64,000 bases of DNA from Lepisosteus oculatus (taxonomy: Eukaryota > Chordata > Actinopteri > Semionotiformes > Lepisosteidae): NCBI RefSeq assembly GCF_040954835.1, contig NC_090709.1, positions 44,710,490 to 44,774,489 of the forward strand, read 5' to 3'. Below are positions 10,576 through 23,003 of this stretch, piece by piece (position 1 is the first letter of the stretch; every line of letters starts with the position of its first letter). The notes beneath the pieces are model-generated. The model made no database searches. It saw nothing but the letters and a program-made list of their open reading frames with translations, and was not told the DNA's origin. The position numbers and the translations under genes were made by a program.

Positions 10576-10959
10576 GCTGGTTTAATTTTTTAACAATCTG
10601 ACTTCACTTAAAACGTGTGTACTGTGTACTACGTTTGGGACTGGTTACTGCGGTAAAATATGGAGATCATCTACAGCTTTGAGCTCAACTGCCACAAGAA
10701 GTCATGCTAAATGTCGTATAGTGGGTAGACATCGCGAGACAACAGAACGAGAGAGTAGAAGGCAGGAATATATGGTGTAAGGGCGTGATCTGTGTAGTTA
10801 ACAAAATAGTTAAAATAATATAAAAACGTCTCTTTATTAAGATACACAACATTTATGGCGACGAGAGATGAGTGCTTGACGGATTCAAAGCGAGCAGAAC
10901 ACTGCAGATTTTGCTGGTAGAAACGAACTTTTGAATATTCGGACTGTTCGTTTAGCTTG

Positions 10960-11790
10960 CGCCATGGAAGATATGGCAGCCGCGCCGAGAAGCTTTGCTT
11001 ATGCTCAGCTTTTTCCACCGCTTCTACTGAACCTCGGAGCCCCGGATTTGTATACGGAATACAAGATATGGATGGAGTCGTACAGATTTTTTTTAAATAG
11101 CCAGTGGATCTACAGAAGCTCAGGATGCCGTGAGACGTGCTACATTACTGCACTGTATCAGGGCTTCCGTGCAGCGGATTTTCGCCAACCTCCCTGGAGA
11201 AAAAGGTACATACAGTATGAACAGACTGTAGCTGCCTTAGACGCTTAATTTACACCGCGGAGAAATGTGGTTTTGGAACGGCATACATTTAGGAAGGGAA
11301 CACAGTCTCAGGACGAATCTGTTGATGCTTTTGTGACTGCACTAAGAGAACAAGCTAAATCTTGTGACTTTGGAGTATTGGAAACTGACATGTTAAGAGA
11401 TCAACTTGTGGAAAATGTGCACATAAGAGACTATAAATTGCTGCAGGAGGAAGGGCTGACTTTAGAAAGAGCTCTTACAGTCGCTAGAATTCATGAAGCA
11501 GCTCGAGCAGAATCAAGAATGCTTTCTGACCACGGTGACAAAGTGACACTGAACGGGGCGCTCGCTCAAACTTTACAAACAAAAGCCCAACAGCAGGACG
11601 CAGTCATGCAAGAGATATAGAAGAACAGGGGACGGCTGACATTACATGTTACAGGTGCGGACTAACAATGCACAAAGCTGATGAATGCGGAGCGTGAACA
11701 GCAAGATGTCTACACTTTAAGAAAACAGGACATTATGCACACGTCTGCAGAACATCACGTCCGAGTTTAAGGACAGCAACATCAGAGATT
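10960..11790 (+). mobile_element. Gypsy-like gag fossil
   Basis: A fossil of an LTR-retrotransposon gag region: a retrotransposon-gag-like domain and a CCHC zinc-knuckle-like end. No pol region or flanking LTR is seen. The copy is broken in several places. A shorter, also broken copy lies reversed at 38,560-39,330 in the second palindrome, so the insertion predates the duplication. Confidence 0.75.
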
Positions 11791-12192
11791 GGAAGCTAGG
11801 GAGTTTCAGGTCTGTCTTTTTATTATAGGTTCAAGAAAGTCTGAATACCTTTGCAAGAAGTATTTCAGAATCCCACTCAAATCCAGTACGAATGCCGCAT
11901 AAATCTGCATTGTACAATTGGTGTACTGTTTGTCCGTTGAATCAAACACGCCTTATGAAGCATTTCTAAAACAGGGGAGATCGTTAGGGAATGCGTCTTC
12001 CTGTAAAAATAAAATGACTTCAAGGGCACTATAAGCAGAGGTGCTCTACAGAAGAACTATAGCCAGAGATGCCAAAGAGGTCGAGATTTCACCACGTGAG
12101 AGAAAGCATCTCAGAAAACGAAGTTGCGGTCGTTTCCACGCCTTATAAAACCATTAGGTCAAACAACAAGAGCTGAAGAGCCGCTGTCATGA

Positions 12193-12271
12193 GTAACGCG
12201 GCCGAGCGCTCTAAGGAGCTGGCTTAAACCTCCACCCTCTTCAGGAGCATCTGTTGGAGTCGCACTGCTAC
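12193..12271 (+). pseudogene. tRNA-Leu(AAG)-type relic
   Basis: Mirror of 6,392-6,470. It begins GTAACGCGGCCGAGCG, close to tRNA-Leu(AAG), but has a broken anticodon stem and no valid box B. Confidence 0.7.
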
Positions 12272-12375
12272 AGCGTATCTCCTTGTTAAGTATCCCTTTT
12301 ATTGTTGTTGCTGCCTCCAGGCGATGTAAACCAGATTCAGAAAACAATAATTTGAACAACATTATCCCCTTGTTT

Positions 12376-12427
12376 GCGTCGGTCTCGTAAATCGAAGATT
12401 GTTGTTTCAACCCCCCCACCGTGCCTG
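12376..12427 (+). pseudogene. tRNA-Thr 3' half relic
   Basis: Contains GCGTCGGTCTCGTAAATCG (anticodon CGT arm) and a degraded T arm ending CCGTGCCT. The 5' half, present at 44,001 and 38,190, is missing here. Confidence 0.65.
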
Positions 12428-12583
12428 TTTCGTTTGTCACAGCTTTCCTTTAGTTTCAAAGTCTTAAAAAGAAAACTCGGGTGAAAGTAACGTTCGAAAG
12501 CACAAAAATTCTGACTAACATACGAGAAGACCGTGTTTTTTTAAACGAGTAAACGATAAAATAATATACTGCCTGCAAGACTA

Positions 12584-13040
12584 TGTCAAGTTCAAGTTCA
12601 AGTTTATTGTCATTATACTCATACGCAGGTATATGGTATAACGAAATGCTATTTAGCTAGCTCTCGGACATAAGTAGTAAAAAGAAAAAAACACAACAAC
12701 AATACAATTGTATAATAAAAGAAAGACAGAGACAACAGCCGATGTGCAAAAAACAACAACAGGTAGTGTGCAAAACAACAAAAAGGTAACAGGTTATGTG
12801 CAAAAACATGCATCAAAAGAATGAAATAAAGGGATAGAAATGATGGGGAGTGAGCTTTTGACATGTATGGGAGAGGTAGATTTTCAATGTGTGTTTGGGT
12901 TTTTGGTAAGAAAGAAGGCACTGTGAGGTTCAGATCATAGGTGAGAGGTGAAGAGAGAGTGAGAGAGGCTGGGAGTTTAATAGTTTGATAGTGCAGGGAT
13001 AAAACTGTTTCTGAGTCTGGTAGTCCGGACCAGAATGCTC
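12584..13040 (-). mobile_element. L2-like LINE 3' end
   Basis: Mirror of 5,418-5,869, with the TTGAAC-type terminal repeat at the left edge. Confidence 0.65.
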
Positions 13041-13153
13041 CGGTACCGTTTTCCATGTCATGCTAAACGCCACAAATTGTGTTAGTCCAGTCGTATCTAT
13101 CGTCCTAAAGTTACGGAAAATCGGATGCGACTGGTGCAATCAACATACATTTT

Positions 13154-13261
13154 TTCAGGATAGTCGAGCGGTATAAAACAGCAAATTCACAGCTTCGTGT
13201 CTTTTAAGCTTTGTGTTTCGCTCTCCAAATAGAGGCACGGGTTCAAATCCCACTCCCGACA
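13154..13261 (+). pseudogene. tRNA-Leu(CAA)-type relic with long insert
   Basis: Mirror of 5,193-5,300, with the same replaced anticodon region and preserved T arm. Confidence 0.75.
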
Positions 13262-14300
13262 GTCAGGCGTTTTACCCTGTCTTTTTTACCTGCCTTTACA
13301 CTGTTTCAGTCTTGTTGTGCTCACTGACAATCACAGTACGAGGGAAACGGAGAAACTGCTTAGCAAAAACATAACGGACAGAAAAAAGCTTCGTAAACAC
13401 GTGAATGTGATTAGCAGCAGTAAGGTATGCATTCAAATGTTTAAGGCTTATTTATAACAGCAGCAGAAGAAAGGTGCAGCACAATGCAATTTGTGAGAAT
13501 TCGCGGGTTTTTATGCTGCTTGGACTTCTTTCAAGCCTATGAAGTGACCCCCGTTTTATTTTCAAACTTCAGAACCGAATAACAAAGACGTTTCATGAGT
13601 GACAGCATTCCGTTGCAAATACCGTTTCCACGATGTATTCAGCGACGGGAATGAAATATTTTAGTGCTGGCTCAAATGCGAGGAATTTCAGAAAAACCTG
13701 GAAAAGCAACGCTTGCAGTAAATGACAAATCTAAAGCGTGTAGTCAGCATGAACAGAACAACGCAATGCTCTGTAAAAACGATCTGAAGCCGCAATTACT
13801 CTTTTATCTCGGGCAGTTCATTCCGATACGATGTTTCCGCAGAATAAATTAAATGCCGAACTTGCCAAGCAAGTTTAATACTTGCTTGTGAGCCCTAGAT
13901 AAATTGGCTGCTGCAATTTCAGCAAGCGGAGTTCTGCTCAGCTGCCTGTAGTACACATTGCTGATTCCTTTTGTGAGGGCACGGGCAATCTTTCAACGAT
14001 AAGGCTGACGTGCCTGTCGAAATTGTGTTTCCCTTTCACTGTGTTGTATTTGCCCTACTCGTACAACATCAATTGTGATGTCATCATTGCCCATTGGTTT
14101 GTGTCTTGTTGTCATTGTGTATTTTACATTACAGGAATTGAAAGTACTGAACTGAAGGTACTGAAGGTAGGAACTGAAAGTACAGACTGCTTTAATTATA
14201 AGGATTTTTTTTTCTGCTGTTCTCTTTCCTGATGTATTGGTATTTGAAGGCTATTGGGCAGCAAGGATTTATCTTCCTGAACTCTCTATATACGATATGG
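13262..14300. other. tRNA-Leu 3' flank, no gene
   Basis: Mirror of about 4,145-5,190. The part at 13,560-13,860 is related to 61,140-61,440 downstream of the tRNA-Leu(CAA) gene. A 62-codon open stretch (13,664-13,852) recurs at 4,596-4,784, but as a conserved tRNA flank and not a convincing gene. Confidence 0.55.
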
Positions 14301-14308
14301 GTCCATGA

Positions 14309-15018
14309 TCATCTTAGTTTAGATGTACCTTTTAAAGGTGGTATTATTCTCCATTGTTCAGCCTTCAGACATACTTGGAAAGTTTTAGGCACAGACATAA
14401 TCTTTCTTAATCCCCTTTTATCCTGAGGTGACGTCCCAGACGAGCTTGCCCCCTGGGAATATTCACTGTGCTCTTCAGGATTTTTTTCTGATTCTACACA
14501 GATTTTTTCTCCCTCTAACATGTCACCACTGTCTGTGCTGCCGTGTGCAGCCCATGCATCTTCTGTATCTCCTGATGAACTTCTGAGCTCTGTGTTGCCT
14601 TCCAAACTATGTCCCTCACTTTGACTTGAAATATTGACTATAGATTGTGTACTGTCATCTGGTTTTGAATCCTTACCAATACTCACCTCCTTCTGCGCCC
14701 TAAGCACTTGGATTCTTACTTTTTTTCTATCTTCATGCCAAATCACTAATAACCATTTCCTGTTGCTGGAGTAATCCTCTCCAAGGACTCTGTTTGACAG
14801 TGTTGACCACATACTGTATTGTCATGCCACCTAATTTTTTTTTCTATCTTAGAAAACTTCAGAAATTCTTTGATCTCATTCCCTACTTCACCAGCCCTTG
14901 ACCACAGGTCTGGCCTCCTACTTCTCTGTCCTCCTTTAACATGTGGCATTGCCAAAAATCTGAAAAATAGGGAACACATCTGAATGAAGTGGAAACGTAA
15001 TTGAAATTCAACTCCCAA
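14309..15018 (-). pseudogene. Unrecognised 229-codon frame, copy 2 (frameshifted)
   Basis: Near-identical to the frames at 3,450-4,139 and 46,141-46,845, but split into two overlapping reading frames near 14,750-14,810, where a few extra bases (TACTGT-like) follow the MWST segment. The N-terminal Trp/Arg-rich part and the acidic Ser-rich C-terminal part are both retained. Confidence 0.5.
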
Positions 15019-15694
15019 TGGATGTTAATAGTGTAGGAGTGCAACAGATGTACAAGCCATTAAATGTTTTTATTTCTGTGTTTAATTTTTGAGGGACCCT
15101 ATATTTTGATATAGCATCAATCACAAAACAGCATTCTGTCACTGTCACGACCACCAGCCAGGGGAGATCAACTCACAAAAGAACTAACCAGTACCAGCAG
15201 CGGGTTAATAATAACATTTGTTAATCCACCAGCAAAGCACTGTTTTAACCATTCAAACCCGCTTCCCGCTACTCGGTATTGAGTCTTCTCTTTGAGAGCT
15301 CTACCTCACGTTTACTCTGAATCTCGCTTACTGGTTACTGAACTCCCTTTTGCCTCTGGACCTTAGACCTCACCTTCCGATTTGGATTGTTTGCTTCTCT
15401 CTGTACTTCAAGTATTTCGATCTACCTTTCACCTAACAATCTCACCTGACGTTCTGGATTGTTCACCTGTCTCAATAACTACTTGCTCCTGCATCTGCAT
15501 AGGATCTGCATACCTTTTCACTGAGGATTTCTGGCAGTCAAAGCCACATAAAAAAAACTAGAAAAGAAGTATGTGTTTCTTTAAAAAAAATACCCCCAAA
15601 TTGTTTTTGTTTTTTAAAAGTCAACATATCTGGGTTGTGTTTGCAAGATTTTTAAAAATTCCAAAGTTTGTGTGGGTATGATTGTAAAAAATCA

Positions 15695-15790
15695 AATCAT
15701 AACTGAAGAAGTCTCCATGGTCAAAACATTGTGTTTTCTTCTTCTCTTTTCAGCATGGAATAAACCTATTACTCGTTCCTTGGAGATTAC
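15695..15790 (+). mobile_element. Penelope-like terminal fragment
   Basis: Carries ACTGAAGAAGTCTCCATGG followed by the GGAATAAACCTATTAC terminal segment. The hammerhead-like core differs from the consensus where GAAA is expected. Confidence 0.65.
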
Positions 15791-15859
15791 CATGTGCCAA
15801 TAAGATATGATCACTGTTTTGACCATATACAATTTCTTGCATTAGGAATTCCTATTTTG

Positions 15860-16092
15860 CATACCCCAGCTTGCTCTCCTTGAGATACACATACAGGGAG
15901 AGTAGCTGGGGGTCAGAGCGCAGGGTCAGCCATTTATACGGCACCCCTGGAGCAGTTGGGGTTAAGGGCCTTGTTCAGGAGCCCAATGGAGTAGGATTCC
16001 TCTGCCGACCGTGGGATGTAAACCAGCAACCTTCCAGCCACAGGTGCAGATCCTTAGCCACAGAGCCACCGCGCTGCCAAATGTGCCAATTC
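15860..16092 (-). mobile_element. tRNA-derived SINE, copy 2
   Basis: Mirror of the SINE at 2,371-2,603, flanked on both sides by Penelope ends. Confidence 0.7.
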
Positions 16093-16199
16093 TTTAGAAA
16101 GAAGTCCAAAAGAATGCAAATTTACTTTTTTAAAATAGCTGTTGTAAATAACATCAGTGGCTATTGAAGAGTACATACAAGCACAGAGACAAGTTAATA

Positions 16200-17757
16200 A
16201 ACTTGGAATGACTACTTACAGCTCTGGAAAGACCGAAGATATTGTTTCCGGTTGTTAAGGAACAAGTAATAGGTTTATTCCATGCTGAAAAAAAGAAGAG
16301 AGAAAACAATGTTTCGGCCGTGGAGCATTCTTCAGGTGTGAGAGAGAGAAGGCAGTAGGCAAAGGTAATGTAGTGGGAGAACAAAGGCTGGGAGGGAGGA
16401 GGGGTGAGAGGCGGGAGCAGGGGACAGAAAGAGAGGCCAATCAAGAGGTGTGAAGTCAGAAAAGGTGTTGAGAGGTGTGAAATGAAACTTCCAATGAATG
16501 GAGAAAAACTTAGTAGAATAGTAGTCTGTCGTTTAGAGAAGGGGGAAGGTGTGATCCTAGCTGCAGGATAAGTTTGGTTTCAGTAGTCTTACTAATTTAT
16601 CAGTTCAGAAAACCATCTTTGAGAACACAGACGTAGAGATTAGAGTGGTCATGGCCATCAGAGGTGAAATGAGAAACAGTGGTTTTTGGAGAGATCTTCA
16701 ATCTTCACAGCCCTGACATGTTCTCTGAAGCGGTCTCCAAGTCTCCTTCCTGTTTCTCCAATATAGAGAGAAACTGGGCATTTACTGCAAGAGATACAGT
16801 AAATAAGGTTGCTGGAGGTACAAGATGCCATCTGGGTGATCCAGAATTGTCCTGAGGGGCCTTGAATGAGTGTGGTGTTGGATGTGTACTTGCAGGCGAT
16901 ACAGCGAGCTCTGTTGCAGGGGAAAGTACCTGGTGTGGATGGTTGCTGAGAGCGGTCAAGGGAGCTGTGAACACGAAGGTTCCGCAGATTAGGTGATTGC
17001 CGATATGAGATGATGGGGCGGTCAGAAAAGAGGGCCCCAATGGAGGGATCATCCTGTAGGATGGAAAAGTTGTCGTTAACAGTCCTGGGGATAGGAAGTG
17101 TGTTAGGGAAGCACCAAAGGAATGCGGTTGTTATGGTGGGAGTTCCTGATTGGGTTGATGGTCCGAGGGGTGTTTTTGGCTCGGGCAAGGGCCCTGTCAA
17201 TAACACTGCTGGGGTATCCTCTGTTGATGAAAAAGGAGTAGATTTTGAGGGTTTGATTCTGGAAGTCGATGTCGTCACTGCATACTTGTTGTAGCCGAAG
17301 GAACTGTGAAAAAGGGAGAGAATTTTTAGTATGTTTGGGGTGAAAACAAGAGATAGCTGTGTGAATCCGTGGGTTTGTAATAAACAGAAGTGGAGAGTCT
17401 GGGGTAGTTGATGGAGAAGTTGATGTCCAGAAACGGAAGAGTAGTGGAAGATATGTTAACCATATATTTGAGGGACAGGTGGAAGTTGGTGAAATGGTGC
17501 AGGAAGCACTTAAGCTGATCGTTGGAGCATGTGGCGGCACTGACGCAGTCATCAATATATCGCTTGTAGAGGTCAGGGACATAGCCAGTGTAGGAAGCGA
17601 AGAAGCGTTCTTCTACCCAGCCAACAAAGATATTGGCATAGCTGGGTCCCATTCTGGTGCCCATGGCAACTCCACTCACCTGTTGGTAAAAAAGATTATT
17701 GAAGGAGAATGCGTTCAGTCTGAGAACCAGTGTTTCTGGTTGTTGTCCTTTAATTGA
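16200..17757 (-). mobile_element. Penelope-like element, second copy
   Basis: Mirror of 720-2,240. The endonuclease half is open for about 206 codons (16,658-17,278) and shows a Cys-rich segment (CNRARCIACKYTSN), then the GIY-YIG core with SLYIGETGRRLGDRFREH. The RT palm with the YIDD box is at 17,330-17,680. Like copy 1 it lacks the N-terminal RT. It is a broken, old copy shared by the palindrome. Confidence 0.85.
16311..16335 (-). ncRNA. Hammerhead-like core, second Penelope copy
   Basis: On the minus strand: CTGAAGA, a CTCCACGGCC-containing stem II region, then GAAAC. It corresponds to 2,123-2,147. A third version lies at 48,161-48,183. Confidence 0.4.
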
Positions 17758-18319
17758 TCTAATTTAATTGCACTAATTCCCCCCCCCCTCCCACTCATCA
17801 GCTTTTGGATGAGAGATTCTGACCACTGTATAAGATCAGAAGCAGTAGAAGAAATGGGCTTCTTTTCTGCTTATTTAACACACTCCTAATGCAAACAACA
17901 CATTAAGAGTACAACGGAAAGGTTGCACCAAATGGGATCAAGCAATTTAAAACATATGTTCAGGGTACAGGAAAATTGTTATAGAGATGAATGGTATTCA
18001 TGAAACAAATAATGTTGCAAAAAACTTTGCCAAAAGTCACAACCCATTTAACATTCATCAGACAGGTTGAATCAGTTGGATATCTCTTAGGTTCTAAATG
18101 CACTCAACGGCTGTATAATGCAAGCTCAAGAGTCAAAAGAACAGTAGTGAACTACAGTTCTTACAATAATAAACAGCCATTTGATCTTGTGAATGATCTA
18201 TCATACACCCTTGAAATGATGTTAAAGATTTGGAAGTTTGCACAGCTTGTAGTCTTTCTAACTCCATGAGACACACAGACAGGGAGAGAAGCTGGGGGTC
18301 AGAGCGCAGGGTCGGCCAC

Positions 18320-20790
18320 TGTGCTCTTGTGTCAAACAGGTCATACAAAGACCGCCATTCCTTATATCTTTCCCTGAACCTGTGCGTCACTTCCTCACCT
18401 TCCAGAAGCAAAATATCGAGCTTCCACACACCCTTCCCCACAGTAACAGCTGTTGGAATAGAAATTGTACATGACAGCAGACAATGGTCAGAGAAAAAAA
18501 AACAGGGGTTAGGCCTGCGGTCGTGCAAGTAAAATCACGTATCAAAACAAAATGCGTGAGGCTTGGTTCCCATTAGACTAGTGCCATGTGAAACCTGCCC
18601 TCCCCTGACTATGAAGTTTGAAGCCATCTTTCAGTTTAAAATCTTTACATAATGTTTGCAATAATATTGATGATTTATCAAATTGGACCCGTCTCTCGCC
18701 CCTCATTCTGCCTTCTCTTTCTAAAAGAGAATTAAAATCCCCAGCTAAAACCACTGGTTCCCATCCCAATAAATATACTCAGTTCCTGAATTAGGACATA
18801 TCTGTCATGTGAGCAACTCAGACAATATATATTTAAGAGTTTAAATTAGACATTCATGAAACCCAGATACACCACCAGTGCTCTCCCTGGTTTCATTACA
18901 GGGTGCTGACATACCTCTACCATCTTATTTTTAATTAGAACAGCTATACCGTCAGATTTATTTTCTTTGGACCCACTCCAGATTGATGGGCCCAATGTCC
19001 CCAGTTCTTCCATATCCTTATAGCAGTTTTTAAAGGGTAACCCACACTCCTGTAACAACACAATATCAGCATTTACCTTCCTCACAAATGATAGTATAGT
19101 CCTTGCCCTTAACTTGGAGCGAATGCTTCTCTTATTTATTGACACAATATTAAGAGCCATACTTAAAGTAGGACCAGGGGAGACTAAAAGCTCTGGCTAC
19201 AATCATTCAGTAGGTGACACCTACCCAACAGGCCTCCCCCCCCCCTTTTGCTTTAATTGTCTCCTCCTCCACCACCCCCACAATCCATAGGATATTTCAC
19301 CACCTGGGTTTGGAGACATCTAAACCCATGGGAGAACCTACCTGAGGACTCGGAAAATGATCTTCCCTCACTCTTCTACTCGGAGTTCAATCATTTTCTA
19401 AATCCAATGTCTCTTTTAGACTGCACCCTCTGTTCTGTACATTTCATTTGAGCACTTTCAGTCTCCACAGGTGGCAGGTTATTGGAAGAGCAATGGTCTT
19501 CCCAGTTTTGTTCTATTTGCAAAGGAATTTGGACAGTCTTTAAACACATGACCTTCACACTCACAGAGATTACATTTCCTCGCGCTTGTACATTCAGTAT
19601 ATGCATGTCCAATTTCCTTGCACTTACCACACACCACCTTTGTACAGGCATCCACAAAGTGACCCAGCTCCCCACATCTCCTGCACAGTTTTGGCTGCCC
19701 TTGGTAGAACACAAGGCCTCTATTTTCACCTAATCCAATCAAAGAAGGAATGTGTTTAAATCCACCATAACCATTTTTTGTCTTCATGCAATGAAACAGG
19801 TACTCTCCATGCACAGTTCCAGATGCCATCATCATCCAAGACTTTCTGAAGCTCACCTTTCACTAAACAATTCTTAGACAACCATGTCACAACATCTTCC
19901 TTCATCACCATCTCATTAAACATGCGAACAATCACAGTCCTATTAATTAATAATAATTGCTTACACTTATACAGTGCTTTTCTGGACACTCCACTCAAAG
20001 CGCTTTACAGGTAATGGGGACTCCCCTCCACTACCACCAATGTGCAGCATCCACCTGGATGATGCGACGGCAGCCATAGTGCGCCAGAACGCTCACCACA
20101 CATCAGCTATCAGTGGGGAGGAAAGCAGAGTAATGTAGCCAATTCATAGGGGGGGGTTATTAGGAGGCCATGATTGGTGAGGGCCAATTGGAAATTTGGC
20201 CAGGACACCGGGGTTACACCCCTACTCTTTTCGAGAAACGCCCTGGGATTTTTAATGACCACAGAGAGTCAGGACCTCGGTTTTACATCTCATCCGAAGG
20301 ACGGCGCCTGTTTACAGTCCAGTGTCCCCGTCACTATACTGGGGCATTAGGACCCACACAGACCACAGGGTGAGTGCCCCCTGCTGGCCCCACTAACACC
20401 TCTTCCAGCAGCAACCTTGGTTTTTCCCAGGAGGTCTCCCATCCAGGTACTGACCAGGCTCACACCACATTAGAAAGATCCATCAGCTTCTGCCATTCAA
20501 ACATTCTAATCAGGCCCACATCTTTTTTTCTACTCTATTTTTATCCAAAATTGTTCCAGTAACTTTGCCGATTGAAACTAATGTCAAAACCAATTCCCTT
20601 CACCAAAGTGATTAAGCATTTGACATCTAATGCCTTAATCCTTTCTGTAACACCTTCCTTGAAAAGTCCAACCGTGAAATATCACCTGAGTGAGCCGAAC
20701 CCTCACCACCCTTATACACCAAAAGTGAACAAAAGTAACGGTGCATGCCGACCCTACAGGCCGCCATGGCCGTTACAAATGTGTCAAAAG
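18320..20790 (-). mobile_element. Tx1-like LINE, 3'-truncated, ORF1 and ORF2 endonuclease
   Basis: A LINE on the minus strand. ORF1 (20,790 to about 19,479) encodes a protein with three CCHC-type knuckles (CRRCGELGHFVDAC, CGKCKEIGHAYTEC, CNLCECEGHVFKDC). ORF2 starts near 19,160 (MALNIVSINKRSIRSKLRA) and encodes an APE-type endonuclease with LLQECG, AGDFNSLLEREG and SDH signatures. It stops soon after the endonuclease (RYKEWRSLYDLFDTRAQW), so the RT is absent. Several breaks split ORF2. The knuckle-bearing ORF1 and the ORF2 start are typical of the Tx1 group of L1-like LINEs; the clade is inferred. Confidence 0.8.
19941..20468 (-). mobile_element. 5S-rRNA-derived SINE (SINE3-like)
   Basis: On the minus strand the element begins with GCCTGGTCAGTACCTGGATG and GGAGACC, the 3' third of 5S rRNA with its internal promoter. 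After an internal body it ends in AAGCGCTTTGAGTGGAGTG-like sequence and an AT-rich tail, as in CR1/L2-mobilised SINEs. It lies inside the LINE ORF1, so it inserted later. The 5S head is truncated. Confidence 0.8.
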
Positions 20791-21890
20791 CAAACTAAAC
20801 CTAAACCGAAACCTCTGCTGTGCACCAAACCCACCAAAACCCTATTCCCTTAATCTTACACTTATACAAAAACTCCACTCTCGACTTCTGGGTTTAACCC
20901 TTTACATCTCGAACACTGGTTAGAGACTCAGTGTGTCCCAGGCTCAGCGGTTATATAGGACAGGACTCGGCGAGCTGCAGGTGAAACTCGTTGTTCTGTG
21001 CTCCCCGTGCGGAATGCGCGTCTCCTCCCTCCAGACTCATCAAACCGCCTTCATACTCTACAGCGGGAAAAAAAAACTCCCTTTACTGTCTTCATACAGT
21101 ACATCCCTCTTAAATCCCAGAAACACAGAAACTCCAGGGCGTTTCTGTGAGTCAGTACTAGGTTTCTCTGTTCGAGGTTACAAGCAGAAACAATAAAAGC
21201 GCTGAAAGCAGGAAGTTATTTCTCCTCGTAGGCATAGATGTGTAAAAATAAATGTTCTGATTCCTAAAACCTAATAAAATCCATGTAAGTCTCCTTTTCA
21301 TCCCCAATGCATATAACTGAATAGAAACCAGTCAAGTTCAGCTACTTTTCTGATGTATATGAATACACCAGTTCTGGTGCAGCTCTTACAACAAAGATAC
21401 TTAAGAACTTTTTTTTCATACGAGCTCTTGCCTTTTTTAAATTGAATATTTTTTCATTTCAGTAAATCACACGAAACACCAGCAACACTCATTGTAAGCA
21501 TCTGACCAATCACATTCCTGAATTTTAAACCCATTTAGTATTTATTTTTAACTTGTTTTATTTATTTTTTTTAAATTTTAAAACCTGTTTTAAGTATTCT
21601 TGCCATTTTTAGCATATTGTAAGTGGATTTTTTCAAATATTTTATTTTTTAAATCATATCAACCCATTGTAAGTTCCCATTGATAATTCCTGAGCTTTAT
21701 AACTGTGTATTATTTCTTTTTACCTTTTTTATTATTTTACAGAGCTTTTTAATATATTGTGAGCATTTTAGTGTCATTTTAAAATAGGACTATCAATGCT
21801 CCTGACTTTGAAACCTGTATTTATTCTGACATTATTCTCTCCACCTGCAGATGAGGGAGGTATTTGATTTTAAATTTGTTGATTTGGGGG
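20791..21890. other. Non-coding, AT-rich, no feature seen
   Basis: No gene or tRNA is supported. 21,400-21,880 is strongly AT-rich with T-runs. Confidence 0.6.
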
Positions 21891-22560
21891 GAAAATGTAC
21901 ATTCATTTCCTTGTATGTATCACCAGTGGGAAACTTTTTTTGGATGAATTGCAATCTTTACTTCAAGGCCTTCAGGCTGATATAGAAATGACGGGAGATT
22001 TAAATGACACATTTGATAAATCAAGGAACAGCATAACATCTAAAATGGCAGAACCCTCTAAAGTACTGAAAAAATTCCGGCACATTCATAATAAATACAA
22101 TTTATTTAATTTAAAGCATAAAATTTGCTTTAAAAAGAAAACCACAATTTGTACGATATCATATTTCAGTATCGACATTCAGATGAAGAATTTGAGGATT
22201 TGAATATCATTGAAAAGTACATCGATTTTGGGACAATGTTTGCATCTGAATAACCCTTCCTCCTGGAGAGAAGGAAAAAAAAGTTTTGAGTCTCAGTCTT
22301 CAGGATCCCCCCCAAAAAACGTGCAAATTTGTTTCTGATGTATTTTGGATAAAGATATAACTCTCATAGAAGATACATTTTATCAGTTGAATGCAGTCGA
22401 TACTTTCGACTTTTTATATGATGATAGGACCTACTGTACATTTAGGGCTCAGTACTGATAACACTGCTGCTATTGATGGAGTAGAAATAAGTGATGTACT
22501 GGCAGTTTTTTTTCTGAGGCAAGAGGTCCTAGAACACCTCCTATAAAAATGTTAAGATTC
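21890..22560 (+). mobile_element. hAT-type transposase fossil
   Basis: Translation shows pieces in the order of hAT transposases of the ZMYM1-like/52-kDa-repressor-like kind: LFLDELQSLLQGLQADIEMT, then DEEFEDLNIIEKY, then YQLNAVDTFDF further on. Stops and frameshifts interrupt it. The later parts are related to the better-preserved fossil at 61,480-62,110 (DISGVE-like and ITVASGERSFSKLKLIK-like stretches there). It is an old, dead DNA transposon. Confidence 0.55.
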
Positions 22561-23000
22561 AGAGCAAGAAATATTTTTCCACCTCACCTAATGCTATTGC
22601 ATTAACGAGGCTGAAGTTGGCTTCTTATTCGCCAGCTGCTGCTTTGTGTTTTTCGTTCCATCTTAAATGCTACTGCTGTGATGTTATGTCGTCTTTCGCC
22701 TGTAGATGGCTCTCTACAGTCATTTTTAAAAATACTTATCCGGATGTATTATTGTACATTTCCTCAGTAAAGGGGAATATGTAAGTAGAGACTGTCCAAA
22801 TTGCATTTTTGTATGAAACACATTTCAGAAACACAACTCACAATAAAACAAACTGGCATGTTATACCACGAGTAAATAAGACAAAGGCAAAACGTAAATT
22901 CACTGGCACTTCCTGCATATTTTCCACGACCTTGCCTTCTGATCATAAAAAGTCTCAAACTCTTGCATTTTACAAGAAATTTTAATATAGCAGTTTTAAA
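22561..23000. other. No feature seen
   Basis: No supportable gene. The start of the stretch still resembles hAT-fossil sequence (compare 61,850-61,900). Confidence 0.4.
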
Positions 23001-23003
23001 TGG

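Larger units (their letters stand above)
11735..18390. repeat. Right arm of large palindrome 1
   Basis: Reverse complement of 1-6,950 with small indels. It continues right into the antisense LINE, matching the LINE fragment at base 1, so the palindrome boundary on the left lies outside the window. Confidence 0.9.

Noticed and set aside
18230-18532. Plus-strand frame opposite the LINE
   Set aside because: It is the antisense shadow of LINE ORF2 and SINE sequence.
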